Shown one piece after another: positions 19,207 through 32,000 of a DNA stretch of 64,000 bases. The position numbers and the translations under genes were made by a program. The notes beneath the pieces are model-generated. The model saw only the letters and a list, made by a program, of their open reading frames with translations, ran no database searches and was not told where the DNA came from. Location: assembly GCA_029204225.1 (NCBI GenBank), contig CM055102.1, positions 48,774,289 through 48,838,288 of the forward strand, given 5' to 3'. How positions within the stretch are numbered: position 1 is the stretch's first letter; each line of letters opens with the position of its first letter. Source of the stretch: Diphasiastrum complanatum (taxonomy: Eukaryota; Streptophyta; Lycopodiopsida; Lycopodiales; Lycopodiaceae).

Positions 19207-21206
19207 AATAACGTATTACAATCTACAGAAATTTGACTAAATTACATTACTTGGGCCCTTTCTGATTTTTGTGTATTGTAACTTTTAGGAAAATTGTTGA
19301 ATACTTCAATTTTTTACATATTTAAATTTGTTTTTACAAAATTTGTAAAAAAGTTTGATGTTTTTTTTTATGTACTTTTAGAAATGGATATGATACTGTA
19401 GGACATTCTTTTTCAAAATGTGCCAAAAAGTGCCATTATTTAACGTGATTCTAAGAATATTTCTTATAGTTCTCATTTTCACGAAATATTATCCATTTGA
19501 TACACAACGGTGTTTCAAGATGGTGAATTTATATGGCTCTATCAGTGACTCATAGGAGAAGTGGATGAGGTGGCCCGATCTGCTGATGTGTCCAATGAGG
19601 TGTCAAAGTGCACCACTAGTGGTGCATGGAACTTGGAGAGTATAAGTATACCCATTGGGCTCTAACCACTATATGATTGATTTTGATGAGCTACATGTTG
19701 CTGATGTGACCTCTCTATCCTATTGAGTGATCGATCCATAGCTTGAGGGCTAGATCAAATCGATCTAGATTCTTTTGATTCCCTATTGTTTCTTTTTGAG
19801 GTTTGCCTAGTCTTTGAATCCTTGGCGAGGACTTGATAATTGGTAGATGAAATTTCACTCTAGAGGTATTGGTCTTTAGTTATGCTTTTAGGCCTCCCAA
19901 CATGGTGTATCACCTAAGCTCATAATCTAGTATGATATGAATCTTTTTGAACTTTATAGATTGAACTTGCAATCATGCATGTCCACCCCGGATGCGGACA
20001 TTTCGCGTCCACGTCCGGTGTCCGACCCCCGGACGCGGAAGCTTTTTTTTTTTTTAAGCTATTTTGCAATAATTTTTTTTAAAAAAATTATTTAAAAAAA
20101 AGTGCATCCGAAGACTCGCGTCCGTGTCCCACTACCTTTGGATTGAAGTTATCCCATTTTTTGTGTTTGTTCCACAGTTATGTGTTAGCGATTTTGCATA
20201 TTGTGTTTATAATTACGTGCAAAAAAGAACATCCATTTGCCTTTTAGGAGCGATGGTTGGCTTAGGTGGTGGGGCCAACATGAACTCCAATATTGCCAAA
20301 GAGGCAAAGAAACAAAAATAATAACAAATAGTTTTGTTGAGAAACATATGAATAGCTATGTTGTCTTGATGACTCAATTATGCTACAAAACAAAGTCAAC
20401 TAGCACTTACAAGCTACATCAATGCTAAAAAGACAAGGTTGAAACAAATGTGGACTAAAAACAACTTTATTGATGGAACTAGGAAATATGACTTCCACAG
20501 TATCTAGTCACTTAAGGATGGTTAAAACTATCTAAAGCAAATTTTCAAACTAGCTAATTTTTTCGCTTTTAGTACTTGAAGTGCAATAAGCTTCTGTAAT
20601 GAACGTTGCAACTTTGTCACCCTCTAATCTTAACAGCACCACTTGTGATGGAAAATCTGTATGAAACTTTTGAGCAACCTGATGACAGATTTTGACCTTA
20701 AAAGCATAATTGAGCATGTAACAAACAATAGCTTAAGCCAATGAAATGGATACAATAGAGCCTCACTTGGCTAAGCAGAAATTGTGTGACAAAAAATAAC
20801 AAAGTGGAAACGAGATCTACCGTCTTCCTTCAAAAGAATGTAGGGAGGGCTAAAAAGGATGGGAGATTGAGATGAGTGCCCTCATCAGGTTTGTAAATAG
20901 ATCGCTACAAACTTTTCTTCATTTAAATCTCATATGTATACGTATACCCATAATTAAACTTCGCTTTGCAATAAAATTTTAGAATAGTTTTAGAATATTC
21001 AGGCAATTATAATCATCTCCGGATGTGGAATTGCACCACGTATCAATCCGTTTACAGCCATTAACCCTCCATTACAGAGTAGGTCAAGTATACTGCTCTC
21101 TGCATTGATTACCAACTCGATATGGTACAATTATGGATTAGAAGTTTTCTCATACATGGTGGCATCTCATAAACCTGTCAAATATTGTCAAAAAGGATGA
21201 ATTCAC
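19207..21206. other. Interval with PRL1 3' UTR and a GC-rich repeat remnant
   Basis: No gene is supported. The part nearest 21206 must include the PRL1 3' UTR. A GC-rich patch at 19985-20120 resembles the termini of the hAT element at 48 kb. The rest is AT-rich with no recognisable coding signal. Confidence 0.5.
19985..20130. repeat. GC-rich GGACGCG/CGTCCG cluster with T/A runs
   Basis: Contains CCGGATGCGGACATTTCGCG, CACGTCCGGTGTCCGACCC and CCGGACGCGG, followed by a T-run, an A/T-rich stem and CGCGTCCGTGTCCC. The same motif vocabulary followed by T/A runs occurs at 48195-48630, suggesting a solo terminus or MITE derivative of the hAT family there. Confidence 0.45.
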
Positions 21207-21379
21207 TTAGAATCTTCGTATATCCTTTGGAGGCTTGAAATGTATAGGATGCGTCTCAGGAGTAGCTTTGTCATCTTCCTTCCACATTTTTATTGTTTTG
21301 TCTGCTTCACAAGTGATAAGTCGACTTCCCGTCATATCAAACGCCGAAGCGTATATTCCTGCTTCACTATCCAGAGATC
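21207..21379 (-). CDS. PRL1: PRL1 terminal coding exon 17
   Basis: The acceptor TACAG at 21384-21380 is followed by [42 protein letters not shown] and PPKDIRRF, then TAA at 21209-21207. This is the seventh blade and the invariant C-terminus of the family. It sits 7.1 kb downstream of exon 16 because intron 16 carries a LINE and three microsatellites. The 3' UTR must lie below 21207; I could not assign a polyadenylation signal with confidence. Confidence 0.95.
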
Positions 21380-21489
21380 CTGTACATGCAAACCAAACAA
21401 CATAAGTGGCAAAATAAAGCTGAAATCTGTTATGACAGAAAGTGAGTGAATGAGTGAGTGAGTGAGCGACTATGCATGTGTGTGCGAGT

Positions 21490-21554
<65 letters not shown>

Positions 21555-22110
21555 ATCGATCGATCGATCGATCGAGTGAGTGAGTGAGTGAGTGAGTGCT
21601 CGCGCACGTGCATGTGTGTGCATGCGTATGGGTGTGGGTTGTAGAACCTGAGATAAGTTCAATTTCTTATTCAAAGCTTTTGGAGCCTGATTTAACTAGG
21701 GCTTTTAAACTGTGCCTTGTAGAAATTTGGCTTACAGAATCAGGATTTGACAAATGGTGACAAAGGGCTTCTGAAATCAGATTAGATCAGACTGGACAGT
21801 ATTGCTGGATTACCTACAGCCAGTTTGAGCTCCAAAAGCTCATGAAGCTCAGGTACTCATGAAAGTTTGTAAGTATGAAGTCAGAAAGTCCCTTAGCTTT
21901 AACATGAAAAACACAAGGGATAAACATGGGAAGCCTTCCATTCCTTTAGAAAGCCCTCCTTCCCAATCCGCAGCAGCAAACCACAGCCCTCCTAGTGGCA
22001 AATCCATCAGCGGGTTCTTATTTTATCTTAAAATAGGAGTTTGTAGCAAATTCTGGAAATTTGAAATGTGTCAGGAACAGTGTTCCATACATGCCTAAAT
22101 CACGTGCGCA

Positions 22111-22176
<66 letters not shown>

Positions 22177-22951
22177 ACAAGAGGTTGAGCATAAGACAAA
22201 TTTGCAGATAACCCCACCCATGAGGTAAAGGCCTTCATTTGGTCCATTTAAATTGCTAACACTATTGCACTACAACTGTTAGTGCTAATGGTTATCTAAG
22301 TAACACACATTATCTTTAATGGGTTGGGGGGGGGGACAGTTTGTCTTAGTTAACTAACTGCTGCCACCTCAAAGTATTCCCTCAAGTTGGTGGGAACACC
22401 CCCCCCCCAACTTTAGCACCTTCGCCTGAACTCGGAATCCTCCCAGCATCAGGCCATCTCTCTCTCCTTGAATATAGAGAAATGGCCAACATTGAGCTAC
22501 TTCCACACTATGGAAACAAGGTTTGAAATCCTGCTACAACAACTTCCTTCATAAGCTCCAAATGCTGCAAGCAGCCTTATCCACACACTCTCATCAAGAG
22601 GTATACCAGAAAATCAGCCAATCTATTGCCACAAACCATGCTGACTCCAGTCCCCACAAAAAGAATAGGAAAATTTCATGTGGACTTCACGAATATCTAA
22701 GAAGTCCCTAAAGCTTAGGTTTGTAGCAGGTCCGAACTGTACCACTCCCTGAAGCCGGATAATAGGTGAGATTCCTACCCACTATGGGAAAAATTTCCCT
22801 TCCATCAATGATACTAGGGCAAGTTAGTGATGGGAGCTTTCAGAATGCACAGAGGGAACCATGTATCTCCAACTCATTTCACAACAATTTCATATAGGAA
22901 TTGAGCAAACAAAGCTCTGACAAAGACTCAAATAGGAATTTGGCAGACAAA

Positions 22952-23013
<62 letters not shown>

Positions 23014-26000
23014 CTCCTCCGCCCATGCCTCTGCGGAAAGCCCCCCGATTCCCCCGCTCTCCCCCTGCCACGCAGGCAGCGCCTGCCTGCGTGGCAGTGT
23101 CTGCCAATGCCCCTGCCGATGATGCTGCCGCCGTCGCCTTTTCTGCTTCCGCTGCTCCAAAAGTGTCATCTGCTCCTCCTACTCCCGGCCTCCTTTGTAT
23201 TCCTAAACCTACGGCTTTCCACTCTTCTTCATCCACTCAAGAATCGGCTCTCATCCCCTATACTCCATCAAAATCAACCAAACTGTTCTCATGTTGGCAA
23301 GACAATCAGTTTAAAGCTGATTTCCAGAATATAAAAATAGAACTCTTGCAGTTGAAAGAAACGGGAAAGAAATCTGGTGAAGTCCAAGATTATGCTTTTG
23401 GAGCAAGCAATCGACAACAAACATTGGAACAAAAGATTGAGCAGCAAAAGGAAGAAGCCCTTTCTTGGGCATCGGTACTAAAGCAAGGCACCAAACCTAG
23501 TGCTCCCATTACGTCGGTCATTTCAGCCACGATCCAGGAAGAGAAATCTCGGGAGCAAAAGGCTCTCAACATTAGGGTCAGAGGGATTCCAGATACACAG
23601 GATGCTGTAGCGGAGGCCAAGTGCTTTATGGATACCACATTGGGACATCGAACAAATGGTTTGGATACGACATGGAGGACTACTAGAGATACAACCACAT
23701 TGATCATCCGTTTCACCTCCTTGGCGACTAGACAGGACACTCTACGATGTAAAGCTAAGCTCTGTGGCTCTACCATTTTCATGGATGATGATCTTACTTA
23801 TATATCCAGGTGGAGGAGAGACGTAAGGCCTTCCAGGAAGCTAGAGAAGCAGGCATATGAGTCATATATAGAGATGGACGAGTGCACCGTTTTGATAGCG
23901 CTCATGATGGTTCCCACAGTTAAGCTTGGGAGCACCCCCAGGCCCCATCCACACCACCTTCGGATTGGACTATGAGTCACTACTTTCTCTCTTTCACTAT
24001 CGGCCACCTTATGCCCACTCATCCATCTTCACTACCTACGCATACCCGTGCACTCCCCACGATAGTCCAGTTGACACCCAAGCCACTTTTCTCACCACCT
24101 CCCTCCACACTGCTGCTTCATTAACCTTTCCCACTAAGCCCCATCCCAGTACAGCCCGACATACGTCTCAATCAACACCCTCCTTGGTATGATGCCGAGT
24201 GCCGTTCTCTTCATCATTTAGTCACCTATTCATGTACTCATGCTCCACATTTACTTCGATCTTCCCAACGTTCTTACCACCGTGTTCTCCACCGTAGAAA
24301 GCGCGCTTATGATGACTTTGAAGGGAAACGTCTTATTGACCTTCTTTTCAGTTCTTCCTCAGGCGCTTTCTGGCACGAGTTCATTCTCCGATCTCCACCC
24401 CCTCACTTGGAGGACCTCCGCACTTGGACCGCCTATGCCACTAGTTTATACACCATCTCCACTAACTCACCTATCTCTATTTCCCCACGACCATTTGAGT
24501 TCTCCTTCTTCACACCCGATATGGTACTTGCTGCCATTAAGAACAAGTCCCATAAGCCAGAGATATCGAAGACCTCGAGTCTAAAATCCTTGCCCATGCA
24601 TCCGATTTACTCGCTCCCACCATAGCCACTCTTCTTAATTCCAGAGTTGTTTCCGGTTTCCCTTCGTCATGGTGCACTAAAATCATCCACCCCATCCATA
24701 AGAATGGTGAACCCATGATTCCAAGTAACTACATCATGATTGGGCATGTCCTGGCGAAGCTATATGGTACTATACTTTAGTTTGTTGTGAGTTCAGAGGC
24801 GGAGACTACATGCTAAATGTCAGGCAGGCTTTCGGGCCCATTATTCTACCATAGATCACATCTTCACGTTACAGGCCCTGATTGAGGAAGCTAAGCACAA
24901 CAAAGAGAGAGTTGACTGCTATTTTGTGGACTTCAGGAAGGCTTTTGATTCTGTTCCTCGCTCCTTGCTCATTCAGAGACTCCGAGATCTTGGCTTCTCC
25001 ACCGACATAATTTTAGCTGTGATGGCACTTTATGAGTGTGTCCTAGGATGTTTCCGGCATAGGAGTGACATTTCTGATCATATTGGGAGCACTATTGGGG
25101 TCAAACAGGGTTGCTCTCTTTCACCCGTCCTCTTTGGCCTATATATTGATGAGTTGGAGAGAGTCATTACATAGTGTGGTGGTACTGGTTGCAGACTTGG
25201 GGATATCTTGATTGCCATCCTTCTTTATGCCGATGATGTGGTACTAGTCTCACTGACCAGAGAGGGCCTACAGCGACAGTTGGATTGCTTACAGGAGTTC
25301 TATATCAGATGGGGACTAGGGGTGAACATTGGGAAGACCAAAGTCATGGTCTTCAACACTTCTCGAGCATTCATGCAGCAACAGGAGCTCACTTTTGATG
25401 GACAAGTTCTAGAGGTTGTCCCTTCTTATACATACCTGGGGATCCTTTTCTCGGGTCCTACTTTTAGTATGAGACAGGCCGCTACCACTCGACTAGGGAA
25501 GGGACATGCCTCCCTTGTTCAGCTAGAGCGAGTTGTTTCCGGAAGTCCATCTAGGATGCTCGCAATAAGTGTCGCCTCTTTGATACCATTGTCACCCCCA
25601 CGGCTCTATATGCGGCAGAGGCATGGTGTACAGGTCTCCCCTCTTCAAACTGGGCCAGTCTTTCACGATTACGGACCACCATGCTAGCTCGGTTGATCCG
25701 AGCAAAGCCTTCTATTCCTCATGAGATTCTTTTGGCTGAGCTTGCGGTTCCACCTATATAGATTGAGGCAGCTCTTTAGCTCATCACCTATATTCAGAGG
25801 GTACAAGCACTACCAGAGATAGACGATACACAACTTGCACTATCCTCGTCACATTATCAGGGCTATGAATTATCATGGTTCTTTCAGGCATCCCACCTCC
25901 TCCTTGAGCCATTTGGTATCTCCATTACAGAGCTTCCCTCAGGCACTCATCATTATATAAAACAATTTCTCTATCGAGCATATCTGGAGCGGACTTGGAG

Positions 26001-29000
26001 TCGCCAGTTAGGGGTTAAGCCTTCTTTCTACCGGACCCATTTTCTTGAGCTAGATGCAGCAGGGATTCCGGTTATGCCACGCTACTTGGACTCAGGGCTA
26101 TCACATTGTTGGGCTAAGCCCTCAGTTTCACATCAAATCATCTTGGCTGAGTTTGTAGCACCTCCATTGTAGATTCAGGCTATCTTATGGTTGGTTATAT
26201 ATATAGAGTCATTGAGTATGCCAATAGTGCCGGACACATTACCCATATACAACACTCACATCCTCGTGGCATATCTTTGGTTTGGGACAGGCCCCATCTA
26301 TTGGACAGATTTGGCATCTGTATCTCACACGATTCATACACCATGCATACATCCAGAAACTATTGTTGGGGTCAAGCTTGACTTCTGTCGTAGCCACTTT
26401 CTAGAACAAGGCACACATGGAGATTTGATATTATCTCGGTACTTCGACTCTGGATTATCTCATAGTCTCATATTTAGATGGAGACTGGACGCTTCCATGG
26501 CACTATAAGAGGAGAGAATTTGTCTGTTGTGCACCTTAGGCGAGATAGAGACTGAGGAGCATTTTATTTTCAAATGCCCTTTTTAATTTGAGATCAAAGG
26601 GAGATATCATTGCCTTTTTCAAGACCACTCGATCGCTCTGCACTCACTGATAGCCTTTGAGGATCCTCAATGTGTGGCACTGATGGTATGTGAGATGTCC
26701 AAAGTTCATAATAGACATCCTCAATAAAGATCAGCATCATGATCAAAGACGGTGTCGGATACAAAGGCATACAACAAGTAGAGGGACTCTCTCTCGTTGA
26801 CATGGCACACAACAGAGGTAGGGGGAGCTCAAGCATTGCACTCATTGAGTTACAAATTCAACTATACAAGGCACTTTTGAGGAATTCCCACTATAACAAG
26901 ACTGGTAGACCTAAAGCCATATTGGGCTACCTAAAGTTACATGGGATCAACTCATAGGTTCTATCCACACCAAGATGACTAGCGCTAGAATTATCATGAC
27001 ATAAATGCAAAATTTCTCTACACAGTCTTTATTAGCAGGAATGAAAAGTTTGCCATTTCCTTTAACTGTACCATCTTCTATGGTATAATTTCGGCAAGTG
27101 TGAGCAAAGAAATCAGAAATCCCCTTCTAGGACTCTACTTGGCCAAGATTTACCTTGATCAACAATGAGAATCCTCTTGCTCAATTTGTCTAATCTCAAC
27201 AATCAGGTCATTCTCTATGACAACAAAAAAACATTTGGAACGTGGCTGGTGGATTACATAATCCAAATGGCATTTGTCGATATGCATAAGTTTGGAACCT
27301 TTCTTGTACCGTGTATCCATGTGAAATTCCACCATCAGACAGCCATGCTCATTGAGCTGGAACAAATTGGATTGTTAGTGGTGAGAACCCATAGACAAAT
27401 GGAAAAACAAAAGGGTCAACAAGTTCCTCAAAGATATGCTTCAGGTCTATTTGAGTCAAATGCAAGCCAATAGGGTAAATGAATTTGCCCCTAGTCAAGC
27501 TTTTGTATAATGATAAGAGCGTGTACACAAAAACGAGTCTATTGGAACTGAGCCATTGTTCTTTGCCAGCCACCCCATAACCTTAGGCATCCTGTCGAAG
27601 GCACCTAGTGCAGCGAAGTTCTAACATGATGCAATAGAAGCTAGAGATACCTCAAGGCAATATTCCAAGGTGGTAGAGTAATGCTCCTAAAAACCGTACT
27701 TATTAAAATTTCAATGGGAAAAATGGTTTTCATGTAGCTGCCTTTGAGTAGAAGAAATTAGGAAAATAAAATTTCTTTTGCTGTCTTCCAGAAAGTGTGG
27801 CCTATAAAGGACCATTAAGATGATAGACCATGTAGCTTACTTACCACCATTTGGAACTACCTAAGGGATCTAGGAAAAGAAATATTTACTTGAAATCACC
27901 AAACTAGTTACATTGCAAAAACATGATACACCAACCATGGGTTCAGTGAGCACTAGGCCAAAAAAAGAGACGACTGAGAAATTCTGTTCTCCAAGAGCAT
28001 CTAATGGCTTGGAAAACTGGGTATTGTTGAAATTCCATTTGGGATTTTAGGTAGAGCTAAAAGCTAGCAACAATGTAGACGCATGAGAGTGCTTCAACTA
28101 ATTCATGAAATGCCATTTCAATGTTGACTACAATGTTAATGAAACTAAATCAATACAGAAATGAAAGGCCGAACGGATGTAAAAACATTCTTTGCTCCAA
28201 AATCGGAAAGCAAAAATATCTTCTTTTGATTGATGATGCTAATGTCCACAGATTTGCAGGTGATTGAGAGACCAACAATACAATGCATGGGGAAATAAGA
28301 GCTTTCTGGTCTCTACAATTATTATTTGGATCAGAAATTTAACAATAAAACATATTCTAGATGCTGGAGTCTAGCAAACTTTGAAAGTTTACCTTCTAGC
28401 TTAGTAACATGTGACATGACTTATGACAAAGTATGAGTATGCAATACACACACTCTTTGAATTGAAGGGAATACTCATTGTAGAAGACATACCAGGCTGT
28501 ACAATTGTCTGCACTTGTTGAAAATTGTGACCACTCTTCCAGTCCCAAAACCAGAGGCTTCCATTGTCACCTGTTTCCAAATCCATATGCAATTATTGGA
28601 TGCAAAGACATATCAATGTTTTCATTTTTAGGCTTCTCAAAAAAGTTATGATGAACAAACCCTACCATAGATCCAACTTGGAAGTTCTACCAACAACTAG
28701 ATATAGGCTGGCACACGACTATGTCAACTATTTCTCATGTACAAAAGAACTCATAAGGCTACCAAAAGATTACATCTTGCTAAATCAACCCACCCTATTT
28801 TGTACATACCTCCTGAGACAAGAACATTGTCCTCATTAATTGTCATACAGTTGACAATCGTTCTTTGCTGTGACCTACATGACGATGAGCAGCACTTAGT
28901 TATCTCTCATTACAAAGCATTGTTCAACAGACTTGAATTCAGGAACCTTGCAGGGCATTGTACAGATTCCAAAGATGGCAATTTATGTGAAACTGGAATA

Positions 29001-32000
29001 CAGATTTCATGGCCATTATCATTAGAGTCCTTGAAAAATTATGGATGAGCATCTGAACGCCTGCATGTCCACGAAAGAAAGTGATACAGGAGCTGTAGAC
29101 ATAAGACCCTAGAGACGTGATGTGATTGTTGAGTGAAAGTCATCGGATATACTCTCAAATTTTCAAGCATAGATGTGTATAAATAACATCCACTCCAAAC
29201 TTGCCCCACACCAAACTCTTGAGCCTTTAGAAATGCAGCCCACTGATTAGCATACCAGCTTGAAGATGGTTCACTCTTTCCAACCTCATTATGTCTGTAT
29301 GCCACCAACTCCTTCGTACTTATGCAACTTGTTTATGAGGTCGCGGTTAATGTCGATGCAAGAATTTGATGGAGAATACAGATATCGTAAAAATGAGTTG
29401 CTTTGATGCTTTCAGAAGAACTGGATGAATGCCCAACTACGGTATGCTGAGATCAACCAAATCTATATCTATTTCTCTAAAGGCTATGTAAAAACTTGAT
29501 GTTCCGGTCAAAAATGGAGTGAGATCCAAATTCACAGCTTGTTTCTGAGATCGTAACCCTTCCACAAGGAGTCACCCCCTTTTGTTACATTATTGCCATG
29601 GATAAAGGAGGGGCTTAATTTACGTGTTGTTCATAAAATCAAGTGTTTGTGGTTCAAAGTCGAATCTAGAGTGATAGACAATTGAACGAGTTTTTTATAA
29701 CCTCATTCAGTTCAGGTCAACTAAGTATCACTACATTAGTGGAGACCAGTCCTTACCAAGTTTGAAGGTGTAAATCCTTCTCATAAAGCGGGTCCCGTAG
29801 GCTCACAAACAAGTTGCACATAGGATATGAAGTCATGTGCAAGACAACAGACATTTCAACTTGACAAGGCATAGCCAACTCTCATAGTTGACAGGTTATA
29901 TTCAAGAAAGACACATGCAAATTGCATGGCAGAGAGACCACTGCAAGAGCCACAAGGTTAAATTCACAGCTATTTTTCCTTAGAAGCTTCTGATTTATAT
30001 TGGTGGACACGACCCATTCAAGGTGGAAGAGGAGCCCCCCAGGAAGCAGGAAATGATAATTGAGAAACGGACACCACATGATTACAAAGACAAACTAGTG
30101 CAAGGTAATTACGGTAGTGAATGTGGAAGAGAGGGATGTATTAAGGGAGAAAGCGATTTACATAGCAAAGGAGAGAACTTATGTTGAAATCAATTCAACA
30201 AGACTCCTAGAAATCTCTTAAAAAGCTCAAATGAATGATAGCATGTTTGTTATGGGGAAACGTTTCCCCAGAGCATTTCTCATAATGTTTTCCCAGAGTT
30301 GTGGGAAGAGTATTTCCCCATTAAATAAGCTAGGGAAATGTTTTTCCCCATAACTATGCTACGTGGACTCTATCCATTACTAATTGCATCATCAACTTAC
30401 TAATGCATGACATTAACTTGCAAATCAAAAACTGGTCCAGCCAACTAGAGAAATTATTGTAGATGATGTCAATAATTGTTGCATTCATGGGACGTCTAGG
30501 ATCTGTAGCTTGTATTGACTAACACTTACATCAACATGACTATGCAAGATATCAAATCCCTGCTCTAGTAACATGCATCAATACCACTTAACTTTTCTCG
30601 ATATGTTGCGAAACGTAATAGGGATGCATTGGCCATGTAACATGTTCTAAAACTATGTTGGGTCGCAACTAGCCCAAAGTCTGTACAATGAAATCGTGGC
30701 TAAGAGTCAACCAGTCACATAGGTAGGACTTGATGAAGGAATCACAATCTTTGTACATTGTGCAGTGTGAAGGTTGCACCCTAGGTCAAAAAATGAATTT
30801 TAAGAACCCTCATCTGAAAACGTCTATTTTATTGATTCACCTACACCCTAACTTGCGTTTACGTATTCCATTTATTTCTCGAGAGAGTTGGTGATGTATC
30901 TAGCTATTTAATGCTCATTTAAAGAGATCGTAAATGTGTCACATAGGATAAACGCAAAATGAATTGTAAAATGGCAACCCTTCCACAAGCCCATCAATGG
31001 AGTAGCCTACTGCTAGCTATATAAACCTTCTTTGCATACGAAATTGTCTTTATGCCTGTTGTGAGCTCCAATAAGTTAGACCTTACATGTAAAGGACAAG
31101 GTATCCTCAGATTGGTGCACATTGAGCACAGCAGCACCAGCTACAGTTGAACATGTTTCAGTTCAACCTAGAGTTGTGTTAACTCAACAAAGGCATGAAA
31201 CGTTAAGTTGTAATCTATCATACATTGGGGCACACTTAAGTACATTTATACTGCTTCAACCTTCCCGTCAATTTACGATATGTACGTAAAAAAATGCCTA
31301 TAGTGAGCTATTAGCTACCAAAAATTCATCATAAACTAGATAATGTTCACTCCAAGGCCAGTTCCATAATATGACGAGGCGTAAAATTTATCAAGCTGTA
31401 TTTGTAGTCGTGTGCCAGAAGTTAGCAATTTCAGGTTGCATCCATTCGGGCTCTAGATTTTTTAGGGCATTCAAATTACAACCAATCAAATTGCCTGACA
31501 AAATCAGGACTCGATATAACAGTGGATAATGGGGGTCTCGAACTGCGATCACAGTCTCATCATGTAGGATTTGCGCTGACACAGATTGAGACCCTTATAA
31601 GATAACAGACCGCTACAACGTATCATTTTTAGACCTCGCTTTCAAAGCAAATGTCATAAATGATTTGAAACAATTTGAATCTGTGGTGTATATGCAATCA
31701 TACATAGGTCCATGTTAACTCACTAGAAGTTATAGAAGTCTATGTTTCATCCAGAAGAATAATAAATGACAAACAAATCAGTCTTTACTTGCACAGTTTT
31801 CAACAACATAGCCCTGAACCATCAACTTAATCATGCACAGTATGGAAAACTTGCTGTAAAAATCCAGTCAGCTAAAGAGCAGCTCTAATGAATAAGCCTG
31901 ACTTCATATCACGTACTAGCTCTACAAAGTCATCACTCTCATCCTCTAATGAGAGCTTCTTGCCATATGATAAACCAACCTCTGAGAAGCAAGCTGAAAC

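Larger units (their letters stand above)
22950..26740 (+). mobile_element. LINE (L1-like non-LTR retrotransposon), decayed, lacking endonuclease
   Basis: ORF1 (23025-23975) is followed after only about 210 bp by the linker region that normally lies between endonuclease and RT (WYDAEC at 24186). The ~0.75 kb endonuclease domain is therefore missing. RT motifs follow at 24.8-25.5 kb and a CCHC-like zf-RVT end lies near 26.5 kb. Stops and frameshifts occur near 24780, 25174, 25760 and 26172. The 3' end is approximate because no clear poly(A) tail was found. The element is antisense to PRL1 within intron 16. Confidence 0.85.

Noticed and set aside
21489-21674. Ser-Leu repeat open frame over the (AG)n tract
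   Set aside because: It is a translation of microsatellite DNA; the same artefact recurs at 22018-22221, 36147-36454, 48534-48989 and 52459-52669.
23390-23782. 130-codon minus-strand frame in the LINE
   Set aside because: Shadow of ORF1, which has the RRM-like core on the plus strand.
27159-27573. Possible gene on the minus strand in PRL1 intron 16
   Set aside because: The residue pattern looks protein-like but matches no family I recognise, and it is broken by stops, so it is not called as a gene.
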